Notes under the pieces: model-generated
What the model saw: the letters and a program-made list of their open reading frames with translations, nothing else
What the model was told of the DNA's origin: nothing
Databases searched by the model: none
Part shown: piece after piece, positions 21,102 to 32,325 of the stretch
Layout of the letters: each line of letters begins with the position of its first letter
Numbering within the stretch: the stretch's first letter is position 1
Translations under genes and position numbers: made by a program
From: Pohlia nutans
Lineage: Eukaryota; Streptophyta; Bryopsida; Bryales; Mniaceae
Direction of reading: 5' to 3'
Length of the DNA: 64,000 nt
Assembly: GCA_022496805.1 (NCBI GenBank)
Contig: CM040093.1
Coordinates: 6,162,213-6,226,212 of the forward strand

Positions 21102-23037
21102 TCATCGGTAACGCTTCAGGGACAGGGTGTTGTTGCGCTTCCAGGTGGCACGGATCGAAGGCCGGGCCTTGGTGTACAAATGTCCTCTGCCGCGCAGCCC
21201 ACGGTACTTCTTCCCTGCTGAGGTCAGTCCACGCAACTCACGATGCTTGTGCACCGGGTTCACGATCCAGTTGATGCGAGGATCCTTGCGAATCACCGTG
21301 TGTTGCGGGTCCACCAAGATAATTTCAAAGTACTTGTAAGTCGAATCCTGCTCAGGGAAACCATGCACATCAGAATGAACTCATTACAACAGAAAAAAGC
21401 AACTTCTCCCAACGTGTCTACCATGTCATCCATGCTACAATATTTCTTCTGCAAATCATGAAATTGAAATGAAATACTCACAAACCATATTCAACAACCT
21501 CAGAATGTCACTATTACGTACTGTATCTACACGTCACAATTCATTCTTTCGGATGATGTGTCCCAACATGCCACTAATACTTTTCACATGCCTCACTTCC
21601 ATTGGAAACCACAACTCTACATTTTCAAGCCATTTCTTAGTCTCTCCCTACAATACAGAAAACAAAGAATCTCAACCTACACACTTGTTAGACCATCCTG
21701 TTGAATAACAAAGCTATTGCAAATGACATATCCTTCCAGCAATTGAACTAAAGTTCAACACAATCCTTTCTCCACACAAATTTATGCTTTTCAATTAAAG
21801 TTGATCCAGTCAAAACAATTGAAATTCTATCAAAAGAATCTGGAATGGCATACCTGGTTGATCCAGTACGAGTTGAGGACCCTAAGGCCGCCAAGCTTGC
21901 GTCCTGCGCGCTCCTCAGCGACAGACCTCAAGTTACGCTGGAACTTCAGCTGGGTAATACCCTGGTTCTTGGGCTTTCCATACACGATACCCTTGGCAAC
22001 TGGCCGCTTCCTGCCTCCACGGCGGACACGGACACGGTAGACTACATATCCCTACGAGGACAAACACCGATATAATGTACAGTAATAAGAACCAAAATCA
22101 AAGACAGCCAAGAATCAAAGCAAAGATATAACTTAGCAACACCTAAAAGCATACCCTGTTCCAAAAACGAACCCTACGAAACGTACATATGGACAGTAAA
22201 AGTATTCACCTAGAGGTCAGACATTGACTTATTCATATAGCATCCAAATAATATATGCGGAACGGCATTGGAATTGTCATTCAATTGCGAACAAGACAAT
22301 TAAAGTTCAATAACAGGAAATATTCTCAGTTGCTAAAACGGTCCGCTCTGTAACGTGACTTCACAAGGCACAATAAAACCCCTCCCACCTCGCATCACAC
22401 TAAAGAGAAGAGATGCGAAAAACATTCACGAAACCCTAACCACAATAAATTGTTGAGCGACACCATTCATTGAGATGAAGAGCAAAAATGCGAAAAACAT
22501 TCTCGAAACCCTAACCAAAATAAAATGTACTCGCTCCATTTCGAAATAAATGTTGTATTCTTTGGCAAATTTTTTTACCCTAATTTAAGTCCTATGTTTT
22601 ATACGTCAAACGTGAGCCGTATCCACTTTAAACGGGTTAATGAGAGTGACACAAAAACTAGACAAAAATGGTGAGGAAAATACAAATTTGCCAAAATCAA
22701 GGACACTTTTTTCGAAACGGAGGGAGTACAAAATTTGCGAGATTGAGATGCAAACTGACTAACCTGCTTGGCCTTGTACCCGAGGCGACGAGCCTTGTCC
22801 GGGCGGCTGGGGCGGGTGACGCGGACAATACCAGGGAGCTGCCTGAACTCCCAGCAGCGCACACGCAGCAAGAAACGCAGCACATCGGACTGCTTCTTCC
22901 TCCACAGCTCCTCGATGTACTTGTACGCACCTGCAACACAAATTTCACAACCCCCAGAAAAACCCTAAGTATCCGGTTTGCTTCGATAAAACCAACGCCG
23001 GAAGATGGAGGAGACGAAGAAGGTGAGGCTTACCCAT
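21102..23037 (-). CDS. RPL15: 60S ribosomal protein L15 (eL15), copy 1
   Basis: The coding exons on the - strand are 23034-23037, 22764-22930, 21854-22051 and 21102-21347 (204 residues, the normal eL15 length). Exon 1 carries only ATG plus one base, as in the other two copies. The protein starts [20 protein letters not shown] and ends [16 protein letters not shown]. eL15 is an RNA-binding protein of the large cytosolic ribosomal subunit. All three copies in the window appear to give the same protein, with only silent differences noticed. Intron 2 carries a Stowaway MITE shared with copy 3, and introns are GT-AG throughout. The reading frame is intact. Confidence 0.96.
22530..22726. mobile_element. 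Stowaway MITE in intron 2 of RPL15 copy 1 (197 bp)
   Basis: TA at 22528-22529 and 22727-22728; ends CTCGCTCCATTTCGAAA and TTCGAAACGGAGGGAG. The same insertion is found at the same position in copy 3 and is absent from copy 2, so it predates the copy 1/copy 3 duplication. Confidence 0.8.
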
Positions 23038-23200
23038 GGTGAGAGAATGCCACGCCTGCACTGGAGCCTGGCTATGGCGAGGGAGAATCCAAAAGGAGCA
23101 ACAGCGTTGGCCTTCTGCCACATTAGGGCTGTGAAACCCTGAGTCCTAAACCCTAATCGGCTCCCACCCGGCCCGGCCCGTTCCGGCTGCCTTCCAGTGA
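23038..23200 (-). promoter_or_regulatory. RPL15 copy 1 promoter/leader with telo-box
   Basis: AAACCCTAA (telo-box) at 23148-23156, preceded on the gene strand by a GC-rich GGGCCGGGCCGGGTGGGAG-type stretch. Telo-boxes are common in promoters and leaders of plant ribosomal protein genes. The leader is conserved in all three copies. The transcription start is not visible. Confidence 0.6.
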
Positions 23201-23404
23201 TTTCTTTTCCTTCCCTTTTCTTTTTCTTTTCGCTATGTAAATGAATGCATCCATTCATCAGGAAAGTAGAAGTGAGGGTTTTCAGTATCGAATCAGGATG
23301 GTATCATTTACTATGGCAACCTGGATGGGAACTATATAGTAATTGTACAGGTGTCATAGATGTATTGTATGATTTTCGAGTAAATGAATCAATATTGTTA
23401 CATT

Positions 23405-23474
23405 GCAGAGATAGATAGATAGAAACTGTAACCTTCAATTCAAGGTATTGCATTAGATAGATAGATAGATAGAA
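23405..23474. repeat. (GATA)n microsatellite, two blocks
   Basis: Short runs of GATA at 23409-23421 and 23454-23472, both followed by 'gaaact'. They lie in the gene-free stretch 23261-24232. Confidence 0.85.
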
Positions 23475-23724
23475 ACTCCGGCTTCTCACGAGACCGGCGT
23501 GAAGAAAGTGTCTGTTCATAATGTCAATGACCCAGTGCCCACCGGACAAAAGGCCATTGAGACAAAACTACTCTCCCCTATCGGGAATGGACACTCTAGT
23601 GACGAGTAACCAAAGACAAAGTGACAAAAGATACAAGGAGGGGCCCGTACTATAGAATCTGCTACTGAAGAGTGAGTATTTCGAGTTGGGCATAAGATGG
23701 TGCGCATGAGGTTGTTGATTGCCA

Positions 23725-23800
23725 AGTTGTGAGTTCTGTGGTTGGTTGGTGAGGGCATTGTATTACAGTTGGGTGGTCCGGGTTCAATACCGGATGTATT
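23725..23800 (+). repeat. Possible tRNA-derived SINE head
   Basis: A B-box-like CCGGGTTCAATACCGG near 23775-23791 lies about 40 bases after an A-box-like TGGTTGGTTGGTGAGG. The hairpin around the B box resembles a tRNA T arm. No full cloverleaf can be built, so a SINE or decayed tRNA is more likely than a working tRNA gene. Confidence 0.35.
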
Positions 23801-23871
23801 GCATTACACTAGTTACATTACACTAGAGGTATTGCATTCAATAGAGGTACTATATTTATACAAATTAGTAG

Positions 23872-23913
23872 TGTATATATATATTTATTTATTTATTTAT
23901 ATTTATATTTATT
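23872..23913. repeat. AT-rich microsatellite
   Basis: (TA)n running into (TTTA)n. Confidence 0.9.
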
Positions 23914-24232
23914 GTATTGAAAAAGTGATATTGTTATTGTGCAAGTTCAATTCGATCTATTGTTTCTATAAGATGGTAACTTTCTTGCATTTTTTTGCTA
24001 TGGCAGGCTATGTCATTTTCGTATAGATTTAGTAGAGAAATAAGAGATTGTGTTGAGTTTGAACAGTCTTGGTATCACTTTTTCAATACAATATATTCAT
24101 TGAATTTGTGTATAATCATAGTTTCTATACCAAATTCAGTACTTCTAATGTAATGTTACTACATTGATTCATTTGCTGGAATCCATATAGTCTTTGTATG
24201 ACACATATACAATTACGCATTAAAAAGATTTT

Positions 24233-25094
24233 GAGGCCTCGAAAGGGCCATGATAGCAGCCATCAACCTTATGCACAAAATTGAATATTAAAAATAAATT
24301 AAAAATTCCAAGCAAATATATATATCTAATTAAAAAATTATTGAAAATTGTTACGATTTTCATTAAACCGTTATTAAGTTATTTTTAAATAAAAATATTA
24401 TAAAAATATTTAAAAATGAATAAATTCATATATGACGTGGCCAATTTTTGGCCACGTCGTATTTGATTTTTTAAATCCTTAACCCTTAAACGTACCACTC
24501 ATTTGTAGGAAAGTCAAACTACACAATTTAGCCTTCAAGATTTATCAAAATATATTTTGTAATATTTTTCATGCATGGAATTGAATGTTTCCTATCAGTC
24601 TTGAAATTTTCAGATTTTTTTGATTTAATACGGCCTTTTTAACAAATTTTTAAGTCAAATACTTCAAAAAATAAATTTTATTACAAAAAAGCTTTAAAAA
24701 TTTAATATTTTTTTGGGAGCAGGTACAAATTACAATGGAGAATCACATGATATGTTTTCCATAGAAATTTTTTATTTAAATTTTGAAATTCGAAAGGTGA
24801 ACATCCTATGTAGTGTAATTCAAACCTTGAGCTACAAAGCTTGCACAAGCAATAAAATACTCAATAATTGAAATTTTTAAGATTTGAAAAGTGGAGTACA
24901 AACTAGACTTAATAAACTTCATTTTCTTAGTTGGGTGTATTAGCACCAAAAATCATCTTCAAGATCAAAATTGGGTTTGACCAACAAACGTCCAGAAATT
25001 GGACGCTGGGACGTTTAGGGGTTAAATTTTTTTTTTTTTTTTTTTTTTTTGCATGGCATCTTTGGCCAAATTTGCAGCCCTTTCGAGGCTTTAA
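24233..25094. mobile_element. Possible TIR element with GCCTCGAAAGGGC ends and a nested TTAA element
   Basis: The left end GCCTCGAAAGGGC and right end GCCCTTTCGAGGC are exact inverted repeats. Inside, GACGTGGCC-AATTTTT-GGCCACGTC (24435-24459) is a palindrome with an ACGT core. The TTAA element at 24479-25025 sits within it. No clear target duplication was found, so the class is open. Confidence 0.45.
24479..25025. mobile_element. TTAA element (547 bp)
   Basis: TTAA at 24479-24482 and 25022-25025, with ends CCCTTAAACGTACC and GGGACGTTTAGGG. A poly-T run (about 25026-25050) follows directly. Confidence 0.75.
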
Positions 25095-25435
25095 CACGTT
25101 TGTGATAGATATAGTTCAATCAAGGTTGTCATAGTAAATAACAATGAGCTGACTCAATATTACAAACCTTTAGTCACTCCTGATTTTCTGATGTTGTAGC
25201 TTTTGTCTCACAAAAGAAGGCGATTTGAAAACAAGACTCAAATCTTATGGATGGGTCTACTATCAGCTACTAGTAGTTCCGGTACTCTTGCGCAACAACA
25301 TCAACAGTTTGGTCCTCCACGTCGACTTCATAAGGGTCACAACTAAATGGAAAGTGACAGGTGATAAATTCCATGAAATTTGAATTAGTCTGTGTTGGAA
25401 CTGCTAGCAGCTGACACTACTACTTATGCATGCAA

Positions 25436-26080
25436 TTGTTGATTTTAGAATGGCATTGGGCTTAATTAGCCTTCAGACGTCCTTTTCTAATTTAGAAAAA
25501 AAAAAGAGTATTTTTGAGTTTTAACCTCAAAATATAAAAGTAATTCACATCCTAAAAACAAAGAATACCAATAAAGAAACTAATTAATAAACACCAGAAA
25601 TATAAAAGTAAACCTAAAACATAAAACAAAAATTAAAAAACACAACCAAAAATAATAATTTATAACAAAATGTATAGCAAAAAACAACAATATGAAAATG
25701 TGAAAAGGAAACTATGTTCTCCATTTGTAAAGGGATTTCAATACGTTTTTGTAATAGAGGTGTTAGAGTTGACAGTTAGGAAGTGAGGTTTTAGTTTTAC
25801 TTTCTTAACCCTTAAACATCAACCCAACCTCTTGGGCTTGGTTTTTTTAGTTTTCAAACCATTTTGACCATTAATTGCTAATAATGGAGATTTTTTTTCA
25901 TAAATTTTCTTTTTTAGGCATCATCCATGACAAGAATATCCGATGTACCTACATTTTTAGAATGTAAATTACTTTTATGTTTTCAGGTTAAAATTCAAAA
26001 ATACTCTTCTTTCCTAAATTAGAAAATGACTTCTAAGGGTTAATCAAACTCAATGCCATTCTAAAATCGATAATTGCGTG
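25436..26080. repeat. Large imperfect inverted repeat upstream of RPL15 copy 2
   Basis: The arm at about 25436-25550 ('ttgattttagaatggcattg', then 'gacgtccttttctaatttag') is the inverse of about 25965-26080. The right arm includes the end of the TTAA element at 25805-26043 and its flank, so the left arm looks like an inverted duplicate of an already occupied site. The middle (25560-25780) is A-rich with no gene. Confidence 0.6.
25805..26043. mobile_element. TTAA element upstream of RPL15 copy 2 (239 bp)
   Basis: TTAA at 25805-25808 and 26040-26043, with left end CCCTTAAACATC and right end CTTCTAAGGG. The same insertion with the same outer flanks lies at 34178-34415, so it predates the duplication of copies 2 and 3. 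A truncated relative is at 41382-41515. Confidence 0.75.
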
Positions 26081-26193
26081 CAAAAGTATCGCAATCTACT
26101 CCCAATTTACGCAATTTTTTAGAATTTTACATTGTATTCTATCAAAATTAGAAATTAAAGGAAGTTTGTGTCTAAAATCTCAAAAATTCATCA

Positions 26194-26550
26194 GAGTTAT
26201 CTAAAAGAGAAGTTGTGTTTGAACAAGATACCATGTGTTTTGCTTTAATATACTCTTATTTGTTCACTCTAAATAGTTCAAAGATGTAGAAGAGCTTAGT
26301 GGCCTCTCATTATTAGGTGTGTAAGAGCTTGGTGGTCTTCAAACTCATGGTAAACTAGTTTAGCCGTCAAAAAAGATGGTAAAACTAGTTTACCATGAGT
26401 TTGAAGACCACCAAGCTCTTACACACCTAATAGTGAGAGACCACCAAGCTCTTTCAAACTTCATAACTATTTATAATGAACAAAGAAAAGTACATTAAAT
26501 CAAAACACATGGTATCTTACTTAAACACCAATTGACTTTTAGGATAACTC
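26194..26550. mobile_element. Foldback MITE upstream of RPL15 copy 2 (357 bp)
   Basis: Almost the whole element is one inverted repeat: the arm with 'aagagcttggtggtcttcaa' and 'ctcatggtaaactagttta' is mirrored around a short loop near 26370. The ends are GAGTTATC and GATAACTC. The matching flank of copy 3 (about 35056-35080) lacks the element. A second family member is at 57948-58307. Confidence 0.75.
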
Positions 26551-26809
26551 CATTGCCTAAAATCATTCTCATAAATAACACAATGAAGTAAGATTTGAGA
26601 TTTGCCCTGAACTATTGTAAGTTGCAACGGATGAATGATTTACAGTGGTTTTTCATGTAGCAATGCCAAAAAATTTAAAATTACTCATAGAGAACGCCCA
26701 TGATTTTCAAAATTATCCTACGTATGTGCTTCAAATTAAGAATACGTTAAAATAATTATTAGGCACTTTTCTTTATTAGGCCCGTGGATGGAGGCACCCG
26801 GGCCGGGCC

Positions 26810-26936
26810 GGAGCCGATTAGGGCTTAGGGTTCAGGGTTTCGCAGCCCTAATGTGGCAGATGGCCAACGCTGTTGCTCCTTTTGGATTCTCCCTCGCCAT
26901 AGCCAGGCTCCGGTGCAGGCGTGGCATTCTCTCACC
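26810..26936 (+). promoter_or_regulatory. RPL15 copy 2 promoter/leader
   Basis: A GC-rich GGGCCGGGCCGGAGCCGATTAGGG block and AGGGTTT-type telo-box variants, followed by a leader nearly identical to copies 1 and 3, directly before the ATG at 26937. Confidence 0.55.
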
Positions 26937-29495
26937 ATGGGTAAGCCTCACGTTCTTCGTCTCCTCCATCTTCCAGCGTTGGTTTTATCGAAGCAAACGG
27001 GATACTTAGGGTTTTTCTGGGGGTTGTGAAATTTGTGTTGCAGGTGCGTACAAGTACATCGAGGAGTTGTGGCGGAAGAAGCAGTCCGATGTGCTGCGTT
27101 TCTTGCTGCGTGTGCGCTGCTGGGAGTTCAGGCAGCTCCCTGGTATTGTCCGCGTCACCCGCCCCAGCCGCCCGGACAAGGCTCGTCGCCTCGGGTACAA
27201 GGCCAAGCAGGTTAGTCAGTTTGCAATCTCGCTAATTTTGTAACACTCTACATTACTTTGTGGTTAGGGTTTGGAGAATGTTTCTTGCATCCCTTCTCTT
27301 TAGCTCAAAGAGTGGTGACGCTCTACATCGATACTCCCTCTATCCCGCTAAAATACCCGTGGTTCTTGGCGTGTTTTAACTGAAAGCTTTTTTTTTGGTC
27401 CAAAATACCCGTCTCAATACTCAAAAAATGGTTCATCTTTCATCATAGTAGTATGTAGTTTTTGTGTCACTCTCATTGTCCATTCTGTTTGAAGAGTTCA
27501 CGTTTGGAGTACAAAATATACAGGACAGATATTGCCCCAAAATAGAAAAGGAGAAAAATCGCAGGTTTTTTTAGATGGACAGAGGAAGTAGTTAGTTAGT
27601 TGGTATCTCAGTCTCGAAAATTTTACATTGGCGGTGACGCTCTACATTTTTTATGGTTAGGGTTTTGAGAATATTTTTGGCATCTCTACCAAGTGCGGTG
27701 ACGCTCTACATTGTTAACATTTTATTGTGGTTAGGGTTTCTAGAATGTTTTCCGCATCTCCACTCTTTAGCTCAAAGAGTGGTGACACCAACATTTTCAT
27801 TGCGGTTAGGGTTTCGAGAATGTTTTTCGCATCTCTTCTCTTCAGGCCAAGTGTGATGCGATATAGAAGGGGTTTTATTGTCCTAAGCTTACAAAGCGGA
27901 CAGTTTAAGAAACCGAGAGGATTTCCTATTATTCGATCATCTTAATATTTTAATTATCTTGTAAGCAATTAGGAGACAATACCAATGCAGTTCAGCATAA
28001 ATAGTACACTTATCCTGAAAGTCGAGCAAAAAAATTCCACAAGAAGAAAGACTAGGTAGAACTGGAATTTTAGCTTGAAAACCGGCAAAAACGAAATTTG
28101 GCTCCTTTTTCATTGACCAATTTTAATGCTGTGCATTGTCAGAGGGATTCAAACTTTAAACCTCCCCAATGCAAGATAATCTCCCCCAAACCGCATAACT
28201 GCATAAGAGTTCCCATGAAGGAATCAAAGAGTCCCCTCACCCTGGGCCCAATCTCCCCCACACCTCATGCCTGGCTGTTCATGTCAGTCTTCTGCAGGGA
28301 ATGTATTTCTAGCCAAAAAAGACCAGGCAGAACACAGCCCAGACTCCATTCACTTTCCAGATAACTCCAATTTGTATACCATATGAATAAGTTCAAGTCT
28401 GACCTGTAGGTGTATACTTTTACTATCTTTTAGTAGGAGTCGTTTTTGGGACAGAGGTGTTGCTAAGTTATATCTTTGCTTTGATTCTTGGCTGTCTTTA
28501 ATGTTGGTTCTTATTACTGTACATTATTTTGGTGTTTGTCCTCGTAGGGATATGTAGTCTACCGTGTCCGTGTCCGCCGTGGAGGCAGGAAGCGGCCAGT
28601 TGCCAAGGGTATCGTGTATGGAAAGCCCAAGAACCAGGGTATTACCCAGCTGAAGTTCCAGCGTAACTTGAGGTCTGTCGCTGAGGAGCGCGCAGGACGC
28701 AAGCTCGGCGGCCTTAGGGTCCTCAACTCGTACTGGATCAACCAGGTATGCCATTCCAGATTCTTTTGATAGAACTTCAATTGTTTGACTGTATCAACTT
28801 TAATTGAAAAACATAAATTTGTGTGGAGATAGATTGTGTTGAACTTTAGTTCAATTGCCTGAAAGATATGTCATTTGCAATAGGTTTGTTACTCAACAGG
28901 ATGGTGTAACAAGTGTGTAGGTTGAGATCCTTTGTTTTCTGTATTGTAGGGAGAGACTAAGAAATGGTTTGAAAATGTAGAGTTGTGGTTTCCAATGGAA
29001 GTGAGGCATGTGAAAAGTATTAGTGGCATGTTGGGACACATCATCCGAAAGAATGAATTGTGACGTGTAGATACAGTACGTAATAGTGACATTCTGAGGT
29101 TGTTGAATATGGTTTGTGAGTATTTCATTTCAATTTCATGATTTGCAGAAGAAATATTGTAGCATGGATGACATGGTAGGCACGTTGGGAGAAGTTGCTT
29201 TTTTCTGTTGTAATGAGTTCATTCTGATGTGCATGGTTTCCCTGAGCAGGATTCGACTTACAAGTACTTTGAAATTATCTTGGTGGACCCGCAACACACG
29301 GTGATTCGCAAGGATCCTCGCATCAACTGGATCGTGAACCCGGTGCACAAGCATCGTGAGTTGCGTGGACTGACCTCAGCAGGGAAGAAGTACCGTGGGC
29401 TGCGCGGCAGAGGACATTTGTACACCAAGGCCCGGCCTTCGATCCGCGCCACATGGAAGCGCAACAACACCCTGTCCCTGAAGCGTTACCGATGA
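26937..29495 (+). CDS. RPL15: 60S ribosomal protein L15 (eL15), copy 2
   Basis: Exons 26937-26940, 27044-27210, 28548-28745 and 29250-29495 give 204 residues, with the same exon phases as copies 1 and 3. The first exon again carries only ATGG. The protein looks identical to the other copies. Intron 2 is the longest of the three (1.3 kb) because it holds a Stowaway MITE at 27334-27588, more minisatellite units, and an insertion at about 28006-28368 that copies 1 and 3 lack. It lacks the Stowaway that copies 1 and 3 share. It is an intact gene of the large ribosomal subunit, on the same strand as copy 3. Confidence 0.96.
27255..27860 (+). repeat. Intron minisatellite, RPL15 copy 2
   Basis: Several diverged units of about 60-80 bp contain 'ttagggttt(c/t)gagaatgtttttcgcatctc', 'tctttagctcaaagagtggtgacgctctacat'. 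The Stowaway MITE at 27334-27588 interrupts the array. Shorter arrays of the same unit sit in intron 2 of copy 3 (36512-36745) and copy 1 (about 22395-22525). Confidence 0.75.
27334..27588. mobile_element. Stowaway-like MITE in intron 2 of RPL15 copy 2 (255 bp)
   Basis: TA at 27332-27333 and 27589-27590; ends CTCCCTCTATCCC and GGACAGAGGAAG. Its insertion site differs from that of the MITE in copies 1 and 3. Confidence 0.7.
28006..28368. mobile_element. Insertion in intron 2 of RPL15 copy 2 (about 363 bp)
   Basis: Copies 1 and 3 run straight from 'ttcagcata' or its variant to 'atatgaataag', while copy 2 has about 360 extra bases here. Its ends (ACTTATCC and GATAACTC) resemble the AGAGTTATCC family. 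A related sequence starts at about 61372 with AGAGTTATCTGTAAAGTCGAGC-like bases. Exact ends are uncertain. Confidence 0.55.
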
Positions 29496-30208
29496 AGATC
29501 CTACCTGGGGTTTTGGTTGCGGTTATTCTTTCTCTCATGTTGGTCAACATCAATTTATGAATGTAAATGGCCTACCACAATTTTGAGCATGCACACTTCC
29601 TTTCATATGCACCTGTGTTCTCTATTCACCTAGCTGACAGGCATCGTTAAGTGAGCTCCTGCAGAACTTTGAGCTGTCTATGACAGTAGATCAGGTTTGA
29701 ATGGGGCCATTTGCATTCCTTTCCGTTGTTGTAAAGTGCATGAGGACAATGTTAACTAGGATAGAGGGTCCATGCGTTTGTAGGAATGTGATTTGGGGTG
29801 GTCTTACGTGATGCTTTTATGTGATCGTGATGTGGGGTTGTGATTTGCAATGGATACCGAAGTGTCCTCAAGGGTTTTTGTTGGGTTTGACAGTTTGGTA
29901 TCCATTTTGACGTTCAAGCAGGTGTATTATTGAACAAGACTTGTAGCTCCCTCTCATTGATTGGACTATTCGAGATATTTCTTCTAACTTCAATCTGTTA
30001 CAATGAGGAAATGACAATTTTTTGGCCTTTCTAATGTGAAACCAAGCAAACCAGTAGTTGTTGACTTTGGATAAAGCTCCAATTTTCTTGTCTAATTCAA
30101 ACTCAATATTGAGTGCTTTTACAAATAAACAACTCCATTAGATAAGTAATGCAATTTGAATAGGGGTTCTAGTTCAACATATTGGCTTTAAAATAGGGGT
30201 TTTAACCC

Positions 30209-30441
30209 TTAACCCCTAAACGTCCCATGGGGATAGTAGATACGTGGCCGTATAAATGGCATTTGCTATCAACAAGAAGCTCTAAATTGGGATCTCAATA
30301 GCTCACTAGAACGGCATTGATGTAAACTTCAGCTTCTGTGTTGAACTCAAACCTGTTAAAGTTCTTGATCCATTCCAAATACTAGAAAAATACACCGTAT
30401 TCTACTGGCCGCAAAGGCACTTTCAGACGTTTAGGGGTTAA
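30209..30441. mobile_element. TTAA element (233 bp)
   Basis: TTAA at 30209-30212 and 30438-30441, with ends CCCCTAAACGTCC and AGACGTTTAGGGG. An extra TTAACCC precedes it at 30202, possibly the stub of an earlier element. Confidence 0.8.
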
Positions 30442-30955
30442 ACGGGCAAGGATTTTCTTCAGATTTGAGGGTTATTTTCACAAGTTTTCTTACATTGATT
30501 TGAGTAATTTCGTTTTGTACATTATAGAGTACACCAAAATGAAGGAAAATATGCAATTTATTACTAGACTGGATCAAATTATCAATTGTTTTCATTGCTA
30601 CAAAGTTATCAAAAAGTGCTGTGGAGATCATTTATTGGTTTTTCCTCAATTGGAATGACGAGATGAACCTGAAGTTAAAAATTTAAAGGATTAAAACAAA
30701 GAAATATTCATTTGACACTCTTTGAAAAATAAAATAACATGAGAGGACAAACTTTATGAAATTATGCATGATAAAGTTTAGTTGGCTTTAAGATATGCAA
30801 AACAATTATGTGTATCTCACTTAATATTGAATATTTTAAAAAATAAACAACAATAGATGGGTTGGGAAATTTTGGAGGGGGTGATTTTTTAATTTTTTGC
30901 TACAATCATCAATTTTGAAGCATCTTGGATGTCTTGGGTACTTCACGGTTATCCC
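30442..30955. other. Gene-free spacer
   Basis: AT-rich spacer between two TTAA elements; nothing recognised. Confidence 0.45.
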
Positions 30956-32325
30956 TTAACCCTTTAGTGTCCAGGGTACTGTAGCTGGGAGCACTAGATT
31001 TTAGTGGATTTTTCCACTGTGATTGAGACTACCAGAAATAGAATGGATTAAATTAGAAAGTAGCCGTACAATTCTATTCTCATCTGGAGAGCACACATTT
31101 TATTAAAATTTGAGAATCATCCAATGGTGGGATCGGAAGATTATAGTATGTATTTGAACTGTATAATGCACGCTCAAAAATGAGATTTTGGGGGGGGTGT
31201 GACTTCAAAGTTAACCCCTAAAGGACCGCGGTTTTTCCTGTTTTTGAGCATCATTTTCACCTCTTTCTATTCATTTTCTTGTGAATATTCTTTTTCCTCT
31301 TGATAGAAAATACCAAATTAAACATTTAAATAAAATTTAAGAATTTTTTTAACCAATTTAACAAATTTTCCATGTCTTCAAAGACGGTCAAAAAATATCC
31401 AAAAAGATTGCAATTTCATCTTTTCACTTCAAACGCTATAATCTTGCAATCTGTACGGTCAAATTCTATGAAAATTTTACCATGCACTCTCTTGGTAATC
31501 TATAGCAAGATCCTACAGTTAAAGTTGAAAAATAATAATTTTTGAGGTTTATTTTGAGCCCTGCCCACACTGCTCATTCTCCCAAAAAAACCACTTTTGC
31601 TCCATAACTTCCACTTAAAAAGTCGGAATCAAAAAAAATTAGATCCCCATTTTTGTATTGATATACCAAATTCACATGATTTATTTCAAAAAATAAAAAT
31701 AAAAATTGACACCATGGGAACCTACCCGAACATTGAAATGTCCCAGTTAGGACACTTGGTCCTTTAGGGGTTAAATAGAATTTGGGTTAAATTTTCAAAA
31801 ATGAAAGTAAAGAAGTTCAGCTATGCCCTATGTCAACACCTCTCCGTTGCAATCTTTCATATCAAGAATAGACTCACACATAATTATTGTGAATTTTATA
31901 AGTGAAGGTGACTTATCCATATACGGTTTAGGACAAAATTTTATACATTGAAAATTGACAGGAGTGGGTACATTAGTCAAGATCGGATTACACACACTAA
32001 TGGAAGATGAAGAAGAGAACACAATCCAAAAAAATAAAACAAGATAGCAAACTTCCAAACACAAGAAATACTGCATAATACATTTGTTGTATTTGTAAGT
32101 ATTTACTGTATTTTCAAGTATGTGCAGTATTTTGCGTTCTGTTGATAGGTATTTTGATAGTTGTACAATTCCAAATTGAAAATTTCTTTTTCTGGAAGGT
32201 GTGTAATGTATATGGGCAAATCTGAACTTCAAAACTGAAGTTCCAATTCTTCACGGATTCTCTACTATTTACATTTCGGACGTTGTAGTGACCATAATGT
32301 GGTCAGCTGGGCACTAAAGGGTTAA
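30956..32325. mobile_element. TTAA element with a nested TTAA element (1370 bp)
   Basis: TTAA at 30956-30959 and 32322-32325, with ends CCCTTTAGTGTCC and GGGCACTAAAGGG. Removing the nested element at 31211-31774 leaves about 800 bp, the longest member here. It holds no transposase frame; a 134-codon - strand frame near its right half matches nothing I know. Confidence 0.72.
31211..31774. mobile_element. TTAA element nested in another (564 bp)
   Basis: TTAA at 31211-31214 and 31771-31774, with perfect ends CCCCTAAAGGACC and GGTCCTTTAGGGG. Perfect ends suggest it is younger than its host element. Confidence 0.82.

Larger units (their letters stand above)
19120..23260 (-). repeat. Inverted member of the L15 segmental duplication
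   Basis: Reverse-complement homology to about 35787-39815, including the L15 gene, its introns and both flanks. It carries two insertions absent from the other copy (19729-20117 and 20287-20619). It lacks the TTAA element found at 39078-39655: the single TTAA at 19292-19295 is the empty site. Confidence 0.85.

Noticed and set aside
23735..23791. Functional tRNA gene
   Set aside because: A- and B-box words are present but no acceptor or anticodon stem can be paired.
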